Part shown: positions 32,904 to 43,863 of the stretch, piece by piece
Numbering within the stretch: position 1 is the stretch's first letter
Layout: each line of letters begins with the position of its first letter
Origin: Calliphora vicina
Taxonomy: Eukaryota > Arthropoda > Insecta > Diptera > Calliphoridae
Direction of reading: 5' to 3'
Length of the DNA stretch: 64,000 bases
NCBI RefSeq assembly: GCF_958450345.1
Contig: NC_088783.1
Location: 57,202,395 to 57,266,394 of the forward strand
Translations under genes and position numbers: made by a program
The notes under the pieces: model-generated
What the model was told of the DNA's origin: nothing
Databases searched by the model: none
Seen by the model: only the letters and a program-made list of their open reading frames with translations

Positions 32904-33230
32904 TTATTTTTCAACATAGCCTCCTTTGAGCTCTATGCTCAAAGGAAACTGCACGTATGTACCCTTTTGTGCACACGATTGTGAGCAAACGCGGCACATC
33001 CATCTTGCGGAAACCTTTCTCATACCCAAATGATCATTCAAAATTGATACCACTGAACCATTGTGGTTCAGTGGAAGCTTATTGCTTCCACAATCTCTCA
33101 CACTTTCAATTTCCGTTCGGCCAACACCATGATTTTGTTCACTTGTTTCGGGTGTAGAGACCTCAACTAGGCGGCCAGATCGTTCGATATCTATCTTCCG
33201 TGCTTGTACGGCCACAACGAAATTCAATAA
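32904..33230 (-). pseudogene. mariner-type transposase N-terminal fragment
   Basis: Minus strand from 33170: RSGRLVEVSTPETSEQNHGV, then after a segment in a shifted frame GSVVSILNDHLGMRKVSARW. This matches the second helix-turn-helix and linker of mariners (RSGRP.EV.TPE... ISHGTV..IL.DHLGMRKLSARWV.R). The sequence GCCTCCTTTGAGCTC at 32931-32945 on the plus side resembles the sub-terminal region of such elements, implying a deletion from the linker straight to the 3' end. It is a different lineage from the NIHGAKV mariners elsewhere in the window. Confidence 0.7.
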
Positions 33231-33544
33231 ACCACTTTTTTACCATTGAAATTGATGGTGCAGAGTTCACGAGTCTGCTATCAATGGCGGTCAAACACAA
33301 ACTAAATAATGCAGCTTTTTCAAATTTTGACAGGAGTCAAGTGACAGATGCCTGGAGTGTTGTCTTTTCAGTTAAGAGCAGAGAAATTGAAAAAGTCGCG
33401 GACTTACTACGTGTAATAGGGCGATAGCAACCAAGACCAGGCTTTTTTGCCCTGTAGCTAACATTTCGAAAACTAATTTGCAAATTTAGTATATTGATAA
33501 CCTCCCGGACAGGCGGTTTTTGGAAATTTCTTAAGCTTCCTTGC
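33231..33544. other. Sequence between mariner and non-LTR relics
   Basis: Less AT-rich, with a 75-codon plus frame at 33200-33427 that has no recognised motif. It may be the 5' non-coding part of the mariner element. Confidence 0.35.
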
Positions 33545-34450
33545 TATTAATTTTTTTTATTTTTTTTTCTTCTTGGACCAGAAAATAGGTTATGGGAGGG
33601 AGGAAATAGGGAGTAGTGTTTGTGGACATTTGATTTGAACTTTCCTACATTGAAAATGACAGGAAACAATTCAGCGAGAAGTTTGTTCCACATACGTACA
33701 GTACGGCTAAAGAACGAATTTTCTCTGTAGCGGTCCACTGGCCAATCGACCACAAAGGGATGTGTAATTGATGAAAAACGTGTATTACGCAAACAAGTTC
33801 CCTAATTTCATCCATTGTAGTATCGATAGAACAGTGAAACGCAGCTCAAATTGCGGCGCTGCTCCAGCGAATCAATAGAGTTGGATACCCTACTGTCACC
33901 GATAATCACCTTCGCCCTATCCTGTACGCGGTCGAGAAGCTCCAAAATAGACTTTCAAGCACCGGCCCATACATGGAAGTTATATTCCATTTTCGCTCGA
34001 GTATAGGTGGTATAAATAGTAAGGAGATCAGATGGAGTGAAGAAATTCCTACACGGTTTCAGAAATCCGAGACACTTGAATGCTTTTTTCGACACTTGAA
34101 AATGTGTTTAGACCAACGGACATCACATTGTATTCTCATGCCCAGAACATCAGGAGTGTCTGATTCCACAATATTTACACCATCCATAAATACAAATGAA
34201 GCGACATGGTCTGCAACACTGAGTCTTGCGGGCGTTGAAAGCGACCCTATTCGCACGACCCCATTCAGAAATTGTCAGAAGGTCCCGATTAAGGGAATCA
34301 TTCATATATTGCCCCTATCTCCGACAGGTTTGGTATGTAACTGAATGACTATGAATGGCAAATGTTGCTGTCATCTGCAAAAGAATAGATAGGGTTGGAA
34401 GTTTGACGTAGAAGGTCATTTAGAAAAATAAGAAATAGAGTAGGATAAAG
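33545..34450 (-). pseudogene. Non-LTR reverse transcriptase, C-terminal half (CR1/Jockey-like)
   Basis: Minus strand in order: FLNDLLRQTSNPIYSFADDS (the catalytic F/YADD motif), SLSTPARLSVADHVAS, VLGMRIQCDVRWSKHIF, a FECLGFLK-like motif, FFTPSDLLTIYTTYTRAKME, VWAGA.KSILELLDRVQDRA, VSNSIDSLEQRRN.SCVSLF, then HPFVVDWPVDRYRENSFFSR, MWNKLLAELFPVIFNVGKFK. This is the thumb and tail of insect non-LTR pol. Frameshifts break it into at least four pieces, but the order is preserved and the catalytic DD is present. The element appears 5' truncated near 34450, as expected for target-primed insertion. Confidence 0.8.
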
Positions 34451-34499
34451 AAGGTAAATGCGGGATTTACAATAGATGGCTCATCTTTTGAACGCGGTT

Positions 34500-34965
34500 T
34501 TTGATTTTAATAATTTTATGTCATTTTTTCTCAATCGGTTTCAATGTGCACAGAACACTTTTTGAAACTATACTATAGCAAAAGTTGGAAGTCCGTGTTG
34601 CAGCTGAATTTATGCTCATTGAATTGGTTTTGTTGATATAAAGGCTTGGATTTTGGATTGTATGCTAGAGAAGCGGTGGGATAGAAGACAGACGTCATCT
34701 GCATAGTGGATATCATCTAACATATCGTGGAGGTCCCTCAAAATATCATGCTGCATATCCTATTGACGAACTCCGATGTTTACTTTGATGGGTTTGCTTG
34801 ATGAGCCCTCATGAAGTATAGAGGTGCATAGGTGCTGTTGTTGGTCTCCTTAATTAGCTTAAATATCTTCTCGAGAACTCCTTTGTATCTTAGAGCTTCC
34901 CAATTCACATTGTGTTGTAATGTGTCGAAAGCACGTTTGAAGTTTATGAACACTAACTAAAGCTA
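34500..34965 (-). pseudogene. Second non-LTR reverse transcriptase fragment (RTE/BovB-like)
   Basis: Minus strand: FINFKRAFDTLQHNVNWEAL, RYKGVLEKIFKLIKETNNS (palm motif A region, family form DFEKAFDS...W..L...GVPEKIV.LIK). After a deletion comes LHDMLDDIHYADDVCLLSHR, FSSIQSKIQ, with the catalytic YADDV intact. This lineage differs from the FADDS fragment immediately downstream. The first catalytic Asp of motif A reads Asn (FINF instead of FIDF). RTE/BovB assignment rests on the DFxxAFD and ADDVCLLSH wording and is moderate. Confidence 0.7.
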
Positions 34966-37020
34966 TTGATGTGAACAATGGCCAAATGTTTCAAAATAAA
35001 AGCTAACAATTTGAAAAAATCCAGCATACTCCACCTAATAGTTTCCATTGTATTCTAACTCACTGTATAGCTATAGAAAGTTTACTCTCGATTAAGCGTT
35101 TTTTTGGTTTATTTGATAGTTAACAACATTGTGGCAAAACATTCGACATACAAAACCAAACAGTCACCAAAACAAAATATAATCATACGTATTTGATGAC
35201 GCACTGGCAAATAAAATTTGCAAAATTAAGCAGGTATTAAAGTTTATAGTTATATTTAGCATCAAAAATGTTGATATTTTAAAAAATTATTCATAAAAAC
35301 AAGTTAGAATCTTCATAAATTTTAAATAAATTGTGACATATTTAGGCTTAGACAGGCCGTATTGGTAAACAAAAACATATTTTGACATACAATTTTAGGT
35401 AAATTAATTTTATACTGTTATACCCTGAAAGTAGCTTTCCAATGAAACCTAAAATGAAACCAAAATATAAAAAAAACTTACCAGATACTCTCTCAGCAGC
35501 GTATTATTTTGCACGATACCTATTTTTTGTTTTTATTTTAGCACTCAAACACATTCAGCAACAATGAACCAAATAAAAAACAAAATAAAAGACGGCACGT
35601 AGACCTCACTTACAGTCACAGCAACAACAAAAACAACACAATTCACTCACTCAGTCACTTGTATGTATTTTTACGTTTTTACGTGCGCGCATGAATAATT
35701 CACAATTTTTTGTTTAAATTTTTTTCTTTTTTTTTGCAAACAATTATTTTTTACACAATTTGCAACGCAAAAAAAAACAATTTTTAGAGTGTGGTTTTAA
35801 AACATTTAAAGTTAATTTTTTTTTGGTTTTCACAAAGAAAAAACCTTGAATATTTAAACAAAATATAACTAAACAATTAACTTAAATTGAAACTATTTTG
35901 TGCACAAATTGTTTAATATTTTCTAGATTTTTTCCAGCAATAACATATGTTGAGCAAATAGGTAATAAATTGTTTAGCTAGGTAGGTATTTCTTGAAATT
36001 AATTTCACTTGAATTCCATTGAATTTATTTCTTTTTTAATTTAATTGCTTTACTTTTTATTACCATCAAAAATAATATGGAAATTCTAGAGAGGTAAATG
36101 AGGAGGCTGGCTGTCTAAAATTTAATCACGATATTCATCCACAAACACTTCTTAATCTGCACTGTTTTCTATTAAATCAGCAGCAGCAGTCTGGCATGAT
36201 AAAAACAACAATATTCTGTAACAAATAACAAAAACAATAAGCAAGCAAACACAAAGAGAAAACAACAAAATTTGCAATATGTAGTACCTACATATGTTTG
36301 TAATAATGTGTGTTTGTTGTTATTTTCATTTATACATGAAGATAATCAACAACATCATCATCATGTTGCTGCTTGTTTTAATACGGTTTATTTTGTTTTT
36401 GCATTGGGGCTCCTCCATGTTGTGTTTTGTTATGGTTGTAGTTGTTTTTTTTTAATACTTAATAATAAAAGCAACAACAACCACATGACAAATTAATAAT
36501 AAACCAGTATGGCAAAACAATACAACGTGCAAGAGAGCTTTTATTTCAAGTTATTTGTTTGTTGTTGTTGTTGTTGTTTTTATTCCACATTGGAGAAGAG
36601 AGCAGAATCATGCAAAAAACCGTAAAAATACAGAGAATAAATAACAAATCATTTATTTTATACTCTTTGCTAAATAAATGCAATATTTTTTTTATATTTT
36701 TCTTTGGAAAATGGCATTTTAAAAACTTCTAGAGAAAGAAGTTGTTTGCTAAAATAATAAATTATTTAAGTTTAATTACTAACAAATTCTCTATGGTATA
36801 TTGTGGTGCTGGGGGGGGGGGTGTTTATAACAACTAAAATTGTGGTCACCAAGTCTATAGTTTTATTATATTTTGATACAATTTACTCAGCAATTTGTTA
36901 TGGTTTTAGTTTTTACGAATCTCTATTAAGTGACTAAGAAGTTAGAAAGAATTGAAAAATACAATTAAAGGCAATAGAAACTAGGGTTAAATTAAATATT
37001 TTTACCTAAAGAGTGAGTCA
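34966..37020. other. AT-rich intergenic sequence with CAA/TTG repeats
   Basis: Includes a (TTG)n run near 36562-36579 and a G homopolymer of about 10 at 36811-36820. No gene or transposon recognised. The frame at 36272-36496 is CAA/CAT-rich noise. Confidence 0.4.
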
Positions 37021-38545
37021 AAAACAGACTATTCCAGCTAAAACTTATGCTTGGTCCAACAAATTATTATTTTTTTAATCGAGTTAGCTTTTGAAAATAA
37101 GTACACGCTAAAAAAAATTAAAACTTTTGAAAAAATCCAATATGGAGTTTAAAAAAAATAACAAAAGTATTGAAGGTTCATCGTCACACTGTTTCAAAAG
37201 CCATTAAACAGTATAAGAAAGTCTTTAACATTGAAAGAAACCTGGATCAGGAAGAAAAAAAGGTCTAACGGATATTAGTAATGTAAAAGAAGTCGAATAA
37301 CTCTTTTGTAGAGCACGGAACACTTACATATATCAGAAAAGCAGCTCGTAAAATGAAATGCTCAGATTTTTTTGTGTGCAGAACCAAAGCTAATGCTTGA
37401 TTGAAGTCGTATAAAGTTCAGAAAGAAGCAAAAGAACTAAGAAGCTGAAGAAAGAGAAATTTGGTAAAATTTTATAAAAAACAAGTGAGTTATATTCGGC
37501 TGTGCCGAATCTTATATACCCTTCACCAAATTATACTTCAAAATATGAATTTTAAATATTTTTAGGTAAACTAAATCCATTTATTTTTTTCAAAGTTCTT
37601 TTTTTTCATTTTTTGAAAAAAAAAATTTCGAATTGTTTTTTTTTATTTTCGAATTTCGAATTTTTTTTTCCATAAAATTTTCGAATTGTTTTTTAAAATT
37701 TTTTTAATTTTAAACTTTTTTTGTTTTTTCAATTTTTTTCTAATATTTTGCGAATAAACAATTTTGGTGAAATTGTTTTTTTTATTTTCGAATTTCAAAT
37801 TTTTTTTTTCCAAAAAATTTTCGAATTGTTTTTTAAAATTTTTTTAATTTTAAACTTTTTTTGTTTTTTAAATTTTTTTCTAATATTTTGCGAAAAAACA
37901 ATTTTGGTGAAAAAAAAAATTAGGGTTAAAAATATTTTTTCCGAACTTACAATGGTCTTACATATGTATGTACGTCGTTGCAAAGGTCTTTGAAATATAT
38001 ATCATTAGATATCCTTATTGCCTATATTAATGACTTAGTAATCCAGATATAGGTCAAAAATCGAGGTTGTCCTGGTTTTTTCCTTATACCTCAGCCATTT
38101 GTGGACCGATTTTCTCGATTTTAGATAGCAACCGAGCCGGAAGAATTCCGGAGATATTGATGTCTGAATTGTGTATGTAAGTTATTTGGGGTCTTCGGAA
38201 AGTTGATTTTAACGGACAGACTGATGGACATCGCTATCTATAAGGATCCAGAATATATATACTGTATAGGGTCGGAAGATGAAGTGTATAAAAATGTGTG
38301 ATGGATGGTGAAACTTATGTACTGGCAGACTTTTCTCAACTTCCGGGTCAAGACTTTTAAGTGGCTGATGGACCAGGTAATGTTCAAGAATAATACCGGA
38401 CAAAAAAACAAAATTACCCAAGAAGTTTCTTGTGTGGCCAGCCATTTGCAGTTGTGGCCAAAGGAGCCAATCTTTTGTGACATCAGGCAAGATAAACACA
38501 AAAATATCTACAACGACTGCTTGCAACATTCATCATGTTTATAAA
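37021..38545 (+). pseudogene. Tc1/mariner transposase relic (MDGETYV type) split by a mini-me
   Basis: The left part (37021-37482) reads, across frameshifts, KVHRHTVSKAIKQYKKV, GSGRKKGLTD, RKAARKMKCSDFF and SYKVQKEAKRTK (helix-turn-helix region and linker). After the mini-me at 37483-38290 the same gene resumes with MDGETYVLADFSQLPGQDF, G.V.E-like sequence, KNKITQEV, SCVASHLQLWPKEPI and NIYNDCLQ in several frames. MDDETYV marks the first catalytic Asp in this lineage (related to ITmD37E/maT elements). The first D of the pair survives here and the second reads Gly. The rest of the catalytic core is missing. Confidence 0.75.
37483..38290 (+). mobile_element. mini-me-like repeat nested in a transposase relic
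   Basis: AAGTGAGTTATATTCGGCTG start with the GGCTGTGCC hairpin, a spacer containing an internal direct duplication (37640-37740 repeated at 37770-37880), body with the GAGCCGGAAGAATTCCGGAG variant, a shortened core (GACAGACTGATGGACATCGC) and tail GAAGTGTATAAAAA. The transposase reading continues on both sides, so the mini-me is the younger insertion. Confidence 0.8.
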
Positions 38546-38569
38546 CATGTCCATCAGTAGATGCTTCTA

Positions 38570-38731
38570 CTATCAACAATCACCCTTATCGTGGTTGGAG
38601 TAAACGTCTTACGCCTACGACAGTTTCGTACTAGATTAAAGAACAAGTTTGCATTTTATCTTTAATCTAATACGAAACTGTAGTAGGCGTATGACGTTTA
38701 CGCCAACCACGATAAGGGTGAATGTTGATAG
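38570..38731. mobile_element. 162-bp palindromic MITE
   Basis: CTATCAACAATCACCCTTAT...and its complement ...ATAAGGGTGAATGTTGATAG enclose arms of about 68 bp (ACGATAAGGGTG, ACGAAACTGT, TAGATTAAAGA) around a short loop near 38645-38655. Only a few mismatches, so relatively young. No unambiguous target duplication. Confidence 0.8.
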
Positions 38732-38771
38732 CACGCAGTTATTAGCATTGTTTGTAAGTATGGCAACTCAT

Positions 38772-38901
38772 ACCCCCATTTTCTCAATCTCTGGTTATTT
38801 TTTATCGTGACGATAAACTGACAGTTCTCATACAAAAAAAATGTTAATTGGAGGTTTATCGTTACGAAAAACGATAACCAGATATTGAGAAAATGGGGGT
38901 T
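38772..38901. mobile_element. 130-bp palindromic MITE (ACCCCCATTTTCTCAAT type)
   Basis: ACCCCCATTTTCTCAATCTC at the left and the complement GAGAAAATGGGGGT at the right; arms of about 46 bp include GGTTATTTTTTATCGTGACG versus CGTTACGAAAAACGATAACC. The same family is present at 62389-62478, which shows that it is a dispersed element. Confidence 0.8.
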
Positions 38902-38912
38902 AATGTGTAAGC

Positions 38913-39290
38913 TGTTAACATTAACATTGTAGCTGCTAAAAGCTCTAGAATTTGAACATTCTTGTTTTATCCGTTAAGATCATTCATGAAGCTACTGGAA
39001 GGAAGATGGTGCTGTGTATAAATAGTGGCAGCAATTGCAGTCGGTATTCAGTTTATCATAGGCGCTGTTAGAATTAACTTCAACTGCATTCTTTTACATT
39101 ATAAAGTGTAATTAAGTGTGTGTATTATTGTGAATAATGACTATTTAAACTGTTGTAGTGTAAATTTGTATAAATAAAGAGTTGTTATAATTTTAAACTA
39201 CTAAACTGCTTTTATTTGCAATCAAAAATATCCGGATTATTTAAAGGAAAATTAACCATCATTTTTAAAAGATAAAAACGTGACAATACA
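38913..39290 (+). mobile_element. Degraded LTR related to the one at 24597-25189
   Basis: Starts TGTTAACATTAACATTG. It shares with the 24.6-kb LTR the TATA-like GTATAAATAGTGGCAG, CAGTTTATCATAGGCGCTG, AATAAAGAGTTGTTATAATT and GCTTTTATTTGCAATCAAAA plus ATCCGG and TTATTTAAAGGAAA. It is shorter in the upstream third. CGTGACA just beyond (39279-39285) could be a scrap of a primer-binding site, but internal retrotransposon sequence does not follow. Confidence 0.65.
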
Positions 39291-39937
39291 TTAAGGAGTG
39301 CCTAAAAAACGACTTTTAAGTTTCTTAAAACAGCTCAGACTGCCTTCATATTTCTGGGCCGATTTGGCATCATGCCATTATGGAAGAAAGGCAAATCAAT
39401 TAAAGAATAAATCGTTTCCATTTCAATATTTTGCGATTATAACCGCATCTGATGAAGCTTCTTTTGAGGTATAATTATGAGTCCGTATTTTGCGATCTAC
39501 AATTTCTATAGAATTGAGATCTATCGATTGGGCATGTCAATTCAAAACACGTACCATATTAGATACTAACTTCTTGGTTATAACCCTAAAGGTATGTTTA
39601 GGTTCATTGTCATACTGAAATCTATAAACTAAGGACATCATTTCCTCAACGTATGGATACCTAACATAATTTAAAATGGATCTGTATCCGATTCCAGTTA
39701 TAGAACCTTTTTGATATGAATTGGACTGAAAAACTGGTTTTCCAAACTGCCAAACATGATAGTCTTATTAGTGAGCTTAAAGTCAAGTCTCTTTCCCGTC
39801 TTTGGCCGTCTTACAAATGTTATCCCATCACTGCCTCTTAAATTGTATTTGGATTCATCCGAAAAGATAACAAGTATTCTGTCTCAACCCGTTGCAATAT
39901 TCTATGGAAAATTGGTGTACGAGCAGTACGTCAATTG
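39291..39937 (-). pseudogene. Tc1-like transposase fragment
   Basis: Minus strand from about 39890: VLFSDESKYNLRGSDGITFV (first catalytic Asp), RRPKTGKRLDFKLTNKTIMF, then after stops QYDNEPKHTFRVITKKLVS (second Asp) and IDMPNRSIDLNSIEIVDRK (the third acidic residue, Glu, in NSIEI). All three catalytic positions can be traced but sit in different frames. The N-terminal DNA-binding half is missing; the fragment abuts a mini-me at 39938. Confidence 0.75.
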
Positions 39938-40245
39938 CAACCTTGATTTTTGGCCTATTTTTTATCTATATCTGGATTACTAAGTCATTAATATAGACAA
40001 TATGGATATCTAATGATAAACATTTCAAAGTCCGTTGCAATAATGTATATAAGGCTATAGTAAGTTGGACCTACAATAGGTCAAAATCGAAAAAAATATT
40101 TTTTAACCCGATTTTTATTTTCATCAAACAAATTATTTTGTCATAAACTCTTTTCTAAAAAAAAAAAATTTTTTAAATTAAAAAAATAATTTTAAAAATT
40201 TGAAAAAACTTTTTTAAAAAACAATTTTGAAAAGAATATGAGGAT
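39938..40245 (-). mobile_element. mini-me-like repeat, truncated
   Basis: Begins in the body (TTGATTTTTGGCCTATTTTT), continues through ATGGATATCTAATGATAAAC and ends in the A/T spacer. Lacks both core and hairpin tip. Confidence 0.7.
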
Positions 40246-40730
40246 ATGTACATATATTTTTCTGTGACACTGTCATATTGTTAACCCCGCTATCAAATCA
40301 AAAATGCAAGATAATAGTTCGGTAGTTGTGTCAAATTAATTGACTGGGGGAAAAAACCAAAATAAAAAAATTACTCATACGTAATTTACTGCAATACACA
40401 CAAATAACTGTGTATTCGTTAATAACAAAAAAACACATAGAAGAGATATAAAAAAGAGAGAGAGCACTACAAATTTGGGGAAATAAACGGTACTACACTA
40501 CACTAACACCAAAACAAACCTAAAAACAAAGGTTTGTTTGAGTGAGCATGACCCAAACAAAACAAAATAATTGTTGCATTTAAAATTTCAGAGATGGAAA
40601 ATTTTATTTTAGTTTGGCATTTATTCAGAATTTGTCTATAGTATTGCAACATAAAATCATTTTCATAGAAAATTTACAGTTGAAAATTGCTATGATATGA
40701 TCAAAAACTGTAAAAAGAAGAAAATAAAGA
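40246..40730. other. AT-rich spacer
   Basis: Nothing recognised apart from a short GA-rich run near 40455. Confidence 0.35.
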
Positions 40731-41277
40731 TTGGATGAATTACGATTAAGCCATGTCCGTCTGTCTGTCAATCTGTCTGTTTAAATCAACTTACCGAAGC
40801 CCCCAAATAACTTACATACATGATTCATACATCAATATCTCCTAATTCTTCCGGCTCGGTTGATGGGTCCACAAATGGCTGATATATAAGAAAAAAACCT
40901 AGGATTACTAAGTCATTAACATAGACAATATGGATACCTAATGATAGATATTTCAAAGATCTTTGCAACGACGTATATAAGACTATAGTAAGTTGGACCT
41001 ACAATGGCTCAAAATCGGAAAAACCCGAATGTTTTTTTTTTAACCCGAATTTTTTTTCACCAAAAGTTTTTTTTTCGCTAAATGTTAAAAAAAATAAAAA
41101 AAAAAAATTTAAATTTAAAAAAAAATTTCCAAAAAAATAAAACTTGAAAAAAAAAATTTTTTTTTATTTTGAAGTATAATTTGATTTTGATTCGGCACAG
41201 CCGAATATACAGTATTGGCCATAACTAAAGCATCCCCTCAATGGATTTTTTCAAATCAAAGACTGGAAGACGGGCTT

Positions 41278-42290
41278 ATCACTACATGAATTTAGTAAAA
41301 AACATTCAATTAACAGATCAGTTATTTCCAGGCTCGTTTCAAAATTTTTTAAGACTGGTCGAAAATCTCCGGTGCATTCTGGAGGTCGTTCGCGAAAAAA
41401 AACACGATATTATGATTCCTTGATCAAAAGAGCAATACAAAAAGATCCTACAGCATCAGCTATTCAAGTAGGAACAAGTTTAAGATTATGCGTTAGCGAA
41501 AGAACAATCCGTAGAAGAGTAGTAGAAGCCCGATTATTCAGCTGACGACCAGCAAAAAAAAACATTTCCATCAGCTAAGAACAAGAAAGCTACACTGAAG
41601 TTTACCAAAGCCAGCATCGACTGGAGTGTCCAAAAATTAAAGACAGTACTGTTCCCTGCCGAATCCAAATAAAACTTACAAAGTTCCGCTGGAATAAGGC
41701 GTGTACGCAGACCAAAAGGAGGAAGACTGAATCCTAAGTATTGCAAAGTAACAATTAAACATGGAGGAGGCAATGTAATGGTCTGGGGTTGCTTTTCTGG
41801 TCAAGGATTTGGGCCAAATCATAAAATCTATGGGATTATGGATCGGTTCGTGTACCGTGATGTATTGAAGGCTGTAATGTTGCCTTATGCCAGTGAAGAT
41901 ATGCCAATTATAGGGAGCTTGCAACAGGATAACGATCCAAAGCACCCCTCCAAAGTTTGTAAGACTTGGCTACACAGCAATAAGATTCAAGTTCTTCATT
42001 GGTCTGGTCAATCTCCCGATCTCAATCCTATTGAGAACTTGTGGCACATTATTTATATGAAAATAAATCGTGAAAATTTTTGAAATAAGGATCGGAAATT
42101 TTCACGATTTATTTCATGCCGTTAAAATAGCCTGGGAAGGAATTTCGAAAACGCCATAAAAACATATTATCTTCTATGCCAAGAGATGTTATTGTGCTAT
42201 CCAAAACAAATGATTTGCAACCAAAAATTAATTAATTTTTTTTTTATATTATATCCTTGAAGGGGTGCTTTAGTTTTGTCCGTTTTATTT
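41278..42290 (+). pseudogene. Tc1-like (DD34E) transposase pseudogene
   Basis: The frame from 41278 starts LSLHEFSKKHSINRSVISRL and continues VSKFFKTGRKSPVHSGGRSR (paired-type helix-turn-helix plus GRPR-like linker), then AIQKDPTASAIQVG, SERTIRRRVVEARLF. After stops: TVLFPAESK, VRRPKGGRLNPKYCK, HGGGNVMVWGCFSGQGFGP, QQDNDPKHPSKVCKTWL, HWSGQSPDLNPIENLWHII. The first catalytic Asp (FSDESKF in relatives) is Ala in FPAESK; the second Asp and the final Glu are present. At least three stops or frameshifts plus the lost Asp make it inactive. 41778-42083 is the longest intact piece. Confidence 0.9.
42058..42115. repeat. Hairpin in the 3' part of the Tc1-like transposase
   Basis: AAATAAATCGTGAAAATTTT and AAATTTTCACGATTTATTT are inverted around about 16 bp. 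It probably arose by template switching in place, because one arm corresponds to transposase coding sequence. Confidence 0.65.
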
Positions 42291-42505
42291 TCTACTTTAA
42301 AATATTTTTTGATTTTAAGTTACCTCTTATAGAAAGGTTAACTTTGAAAGTATTTGTTTATCAATACTAAACATATTAACAAATGAAAGTAATACATAAT
42401 AGATATTTAAAACTTTGATTTTATACAAAAAAAAATACCATATGAAAAAAATTCATTGAGGGGGTGCTTTAGTTATGACCAATACTGTAGCTCTCTTGTT
42501 TCAAA

Positions 42506-43860
42506 TTAAAGAAGTAAAGCAAAGTCCAGTATTTTTAAGTCATTAACCAATATATGAATAAAGCAACAAATCATTCTGAGTCTATACGAACATTAACATT
42601 TTTCTGTTTACATAAAATACTGAAAATTGTCTGAAAGTATCAAGGACACTTCCATCCCTGTGTTTATAAATAGTAGTCGTTGAGTGTGGAGAGAATGTCA
42701 GGCGGAAGAAGAGTAGCTGGGAGTAGTTAATTTTAAGTGAGTTTAACAAAATCATAACAAAACTATACGTTTAATCATGCTTTAAATAAAATGAGAGTTT
42801 TTAATTTATTTTTATAAACATGATTAATTTTTGTTAGTTATAGGTATGTAGTTGATAGCTATTAAATATTAAACTAAAAATATAAACACAAATTATAATA
42901 GCATTTAAAACAAACAACCACAAACCTGTTTTTAATTATTGCAATTTGCAGTGAAATCGTACTCAAGCACACATACCTAAAAAGAGAAATTAAAATAAAA
43001 AAAAACATTTTTAAATTTTAATTTACCACATATTAAACAATTTCTTAAATACATATTAAATATTACTCAAGAGAGCAGGGTGTTGGTCTTTCAATGATGT
43101 TTGGTTTTATTAAACTTATTATCCATTAATGTAATCGTTATTCAATGTTTATTTAAACAATTATTTGCAAATTTCTCTGCTACCCCCACTCACTACCATA
43201 ATTAGGCAAAAGTAAATGCAATTTTTAATATCTATTACTCTTTAATGTTTAATCCCTTAGTTTTTCTGACTTTTGCTATCTCTCTCGCAGTTGCTCTGTA
43301 TTAATACAACTCTTAACATTTCTGTTTGTTTGCAGCTTTTTTTTATTTATTACAACTCACGTGTCACTTGTATAATAAAGCAAACAACCCACCAATCAGC
43401 ATATGAAACCTGGATCACGTGCACTTGGACAAAAAAAGAAATCAAAGAAATACAACAATCAAACAAATTTGCCAGCAGTCTAATGGTCTCGTCTAATGCT
43501 GGCAATAGAAAAATCATAGAAATGAGCACAATTTCCTAATGTTTATTTTACTCATAGTTCTTATCAGTTTTCTTAGTCTCTCTCTTTCTTAACCTGCACT
43601 GTTGCATGCTTTGTTTGTGATAAACACAAAATCAAGCACTAGAAAAAAGAGCTTTATTTAATAGAACGGGTTATGCTCTCTCAGTCACAAACAATTATGG
43701 TTGTGTTTTTGTGAGTAAAAATTTCATTTCAATTAAATGACACTCTCTGGGTATCCCTATTAGAAAATTGGTTATAACTACAGTATTTTATCACGGAATT
43801 ATGACCGATAAGGAAAATAATAGCAGATTAAAACTAATGTTTAAATTTTCATGACATTTT
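42506..43860. other. AT-rich intergenic sequence
   Basis: No element recognised. The 88-codon plus frame at 43273-43539 has no recognised motif, no cysteine/histidine pattern and no neighbours that would support a gene. Confidence 0.4.
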
Positions 43861-43863
43861 ACA

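Larger units (their letters stand above)
41210..42487 (+). mobile_element. Tc1-like transposon, nearly full length, inactive
   Basis: The 1278-bp element is flanked by TA on both sides (41208-41209, 42488-42489). Its terminal inverted repeats are about 34 bp (CAGTATTGGCCATAACTAAA versus CAGTATTGGTCATAACTAAA, followed by GCAYCCCCTCAATG). The 3' end carries a second, internal copy of the repeat (GAAGGGGTGCTTTAGTTTTG near 42257); there is no counterpart on the left, where coding sequence starts within about 70 bp of the tip. It sits inside a mini-me and so is younger than that copy. Confidence 0.9.
40731..42505 (-). mobile_element. mini-me-like repeat split by a Tc1-like element
   Basis: 40731-41209 holds the core (GTCCGTCTGTCTGTCAATCT), body and spacer. 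The tip GATTCGGCACAGCCGAATAT stops at 41209, and TAGCTCTCTTG resumes at 42488. The insertion duplicates the dinucleotide TA. The outermost 3' end (the GGGTATAAAA tail) is absent. Confidence 0.8.

Noticed and set aside
33200..33427. 75-codon plus frame beside the mariner fragment
   Set aside because: Not similar to any transposase part I know and opposite in strand to the relic; probably non-coding transposon DNA.
36272..36496. 74-codon plus frame
   Set aside because: Composition reflects CAA/CAT/TTG simple repeats; no motif.
38305..38544. 79-codon plus frame and two overlapping minus frames as genes
   Set aside because: They overlap the MDGETYV-type transposase relic and the plus frame is its shifted reading.
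39279..39290. Primer-binding site after the 38.9-kb LTR
   Set aside because: CGTGACA matches only part of an Arg-tRNA type primer site and no internal retrotransposon sequence follows, so I do not call it.
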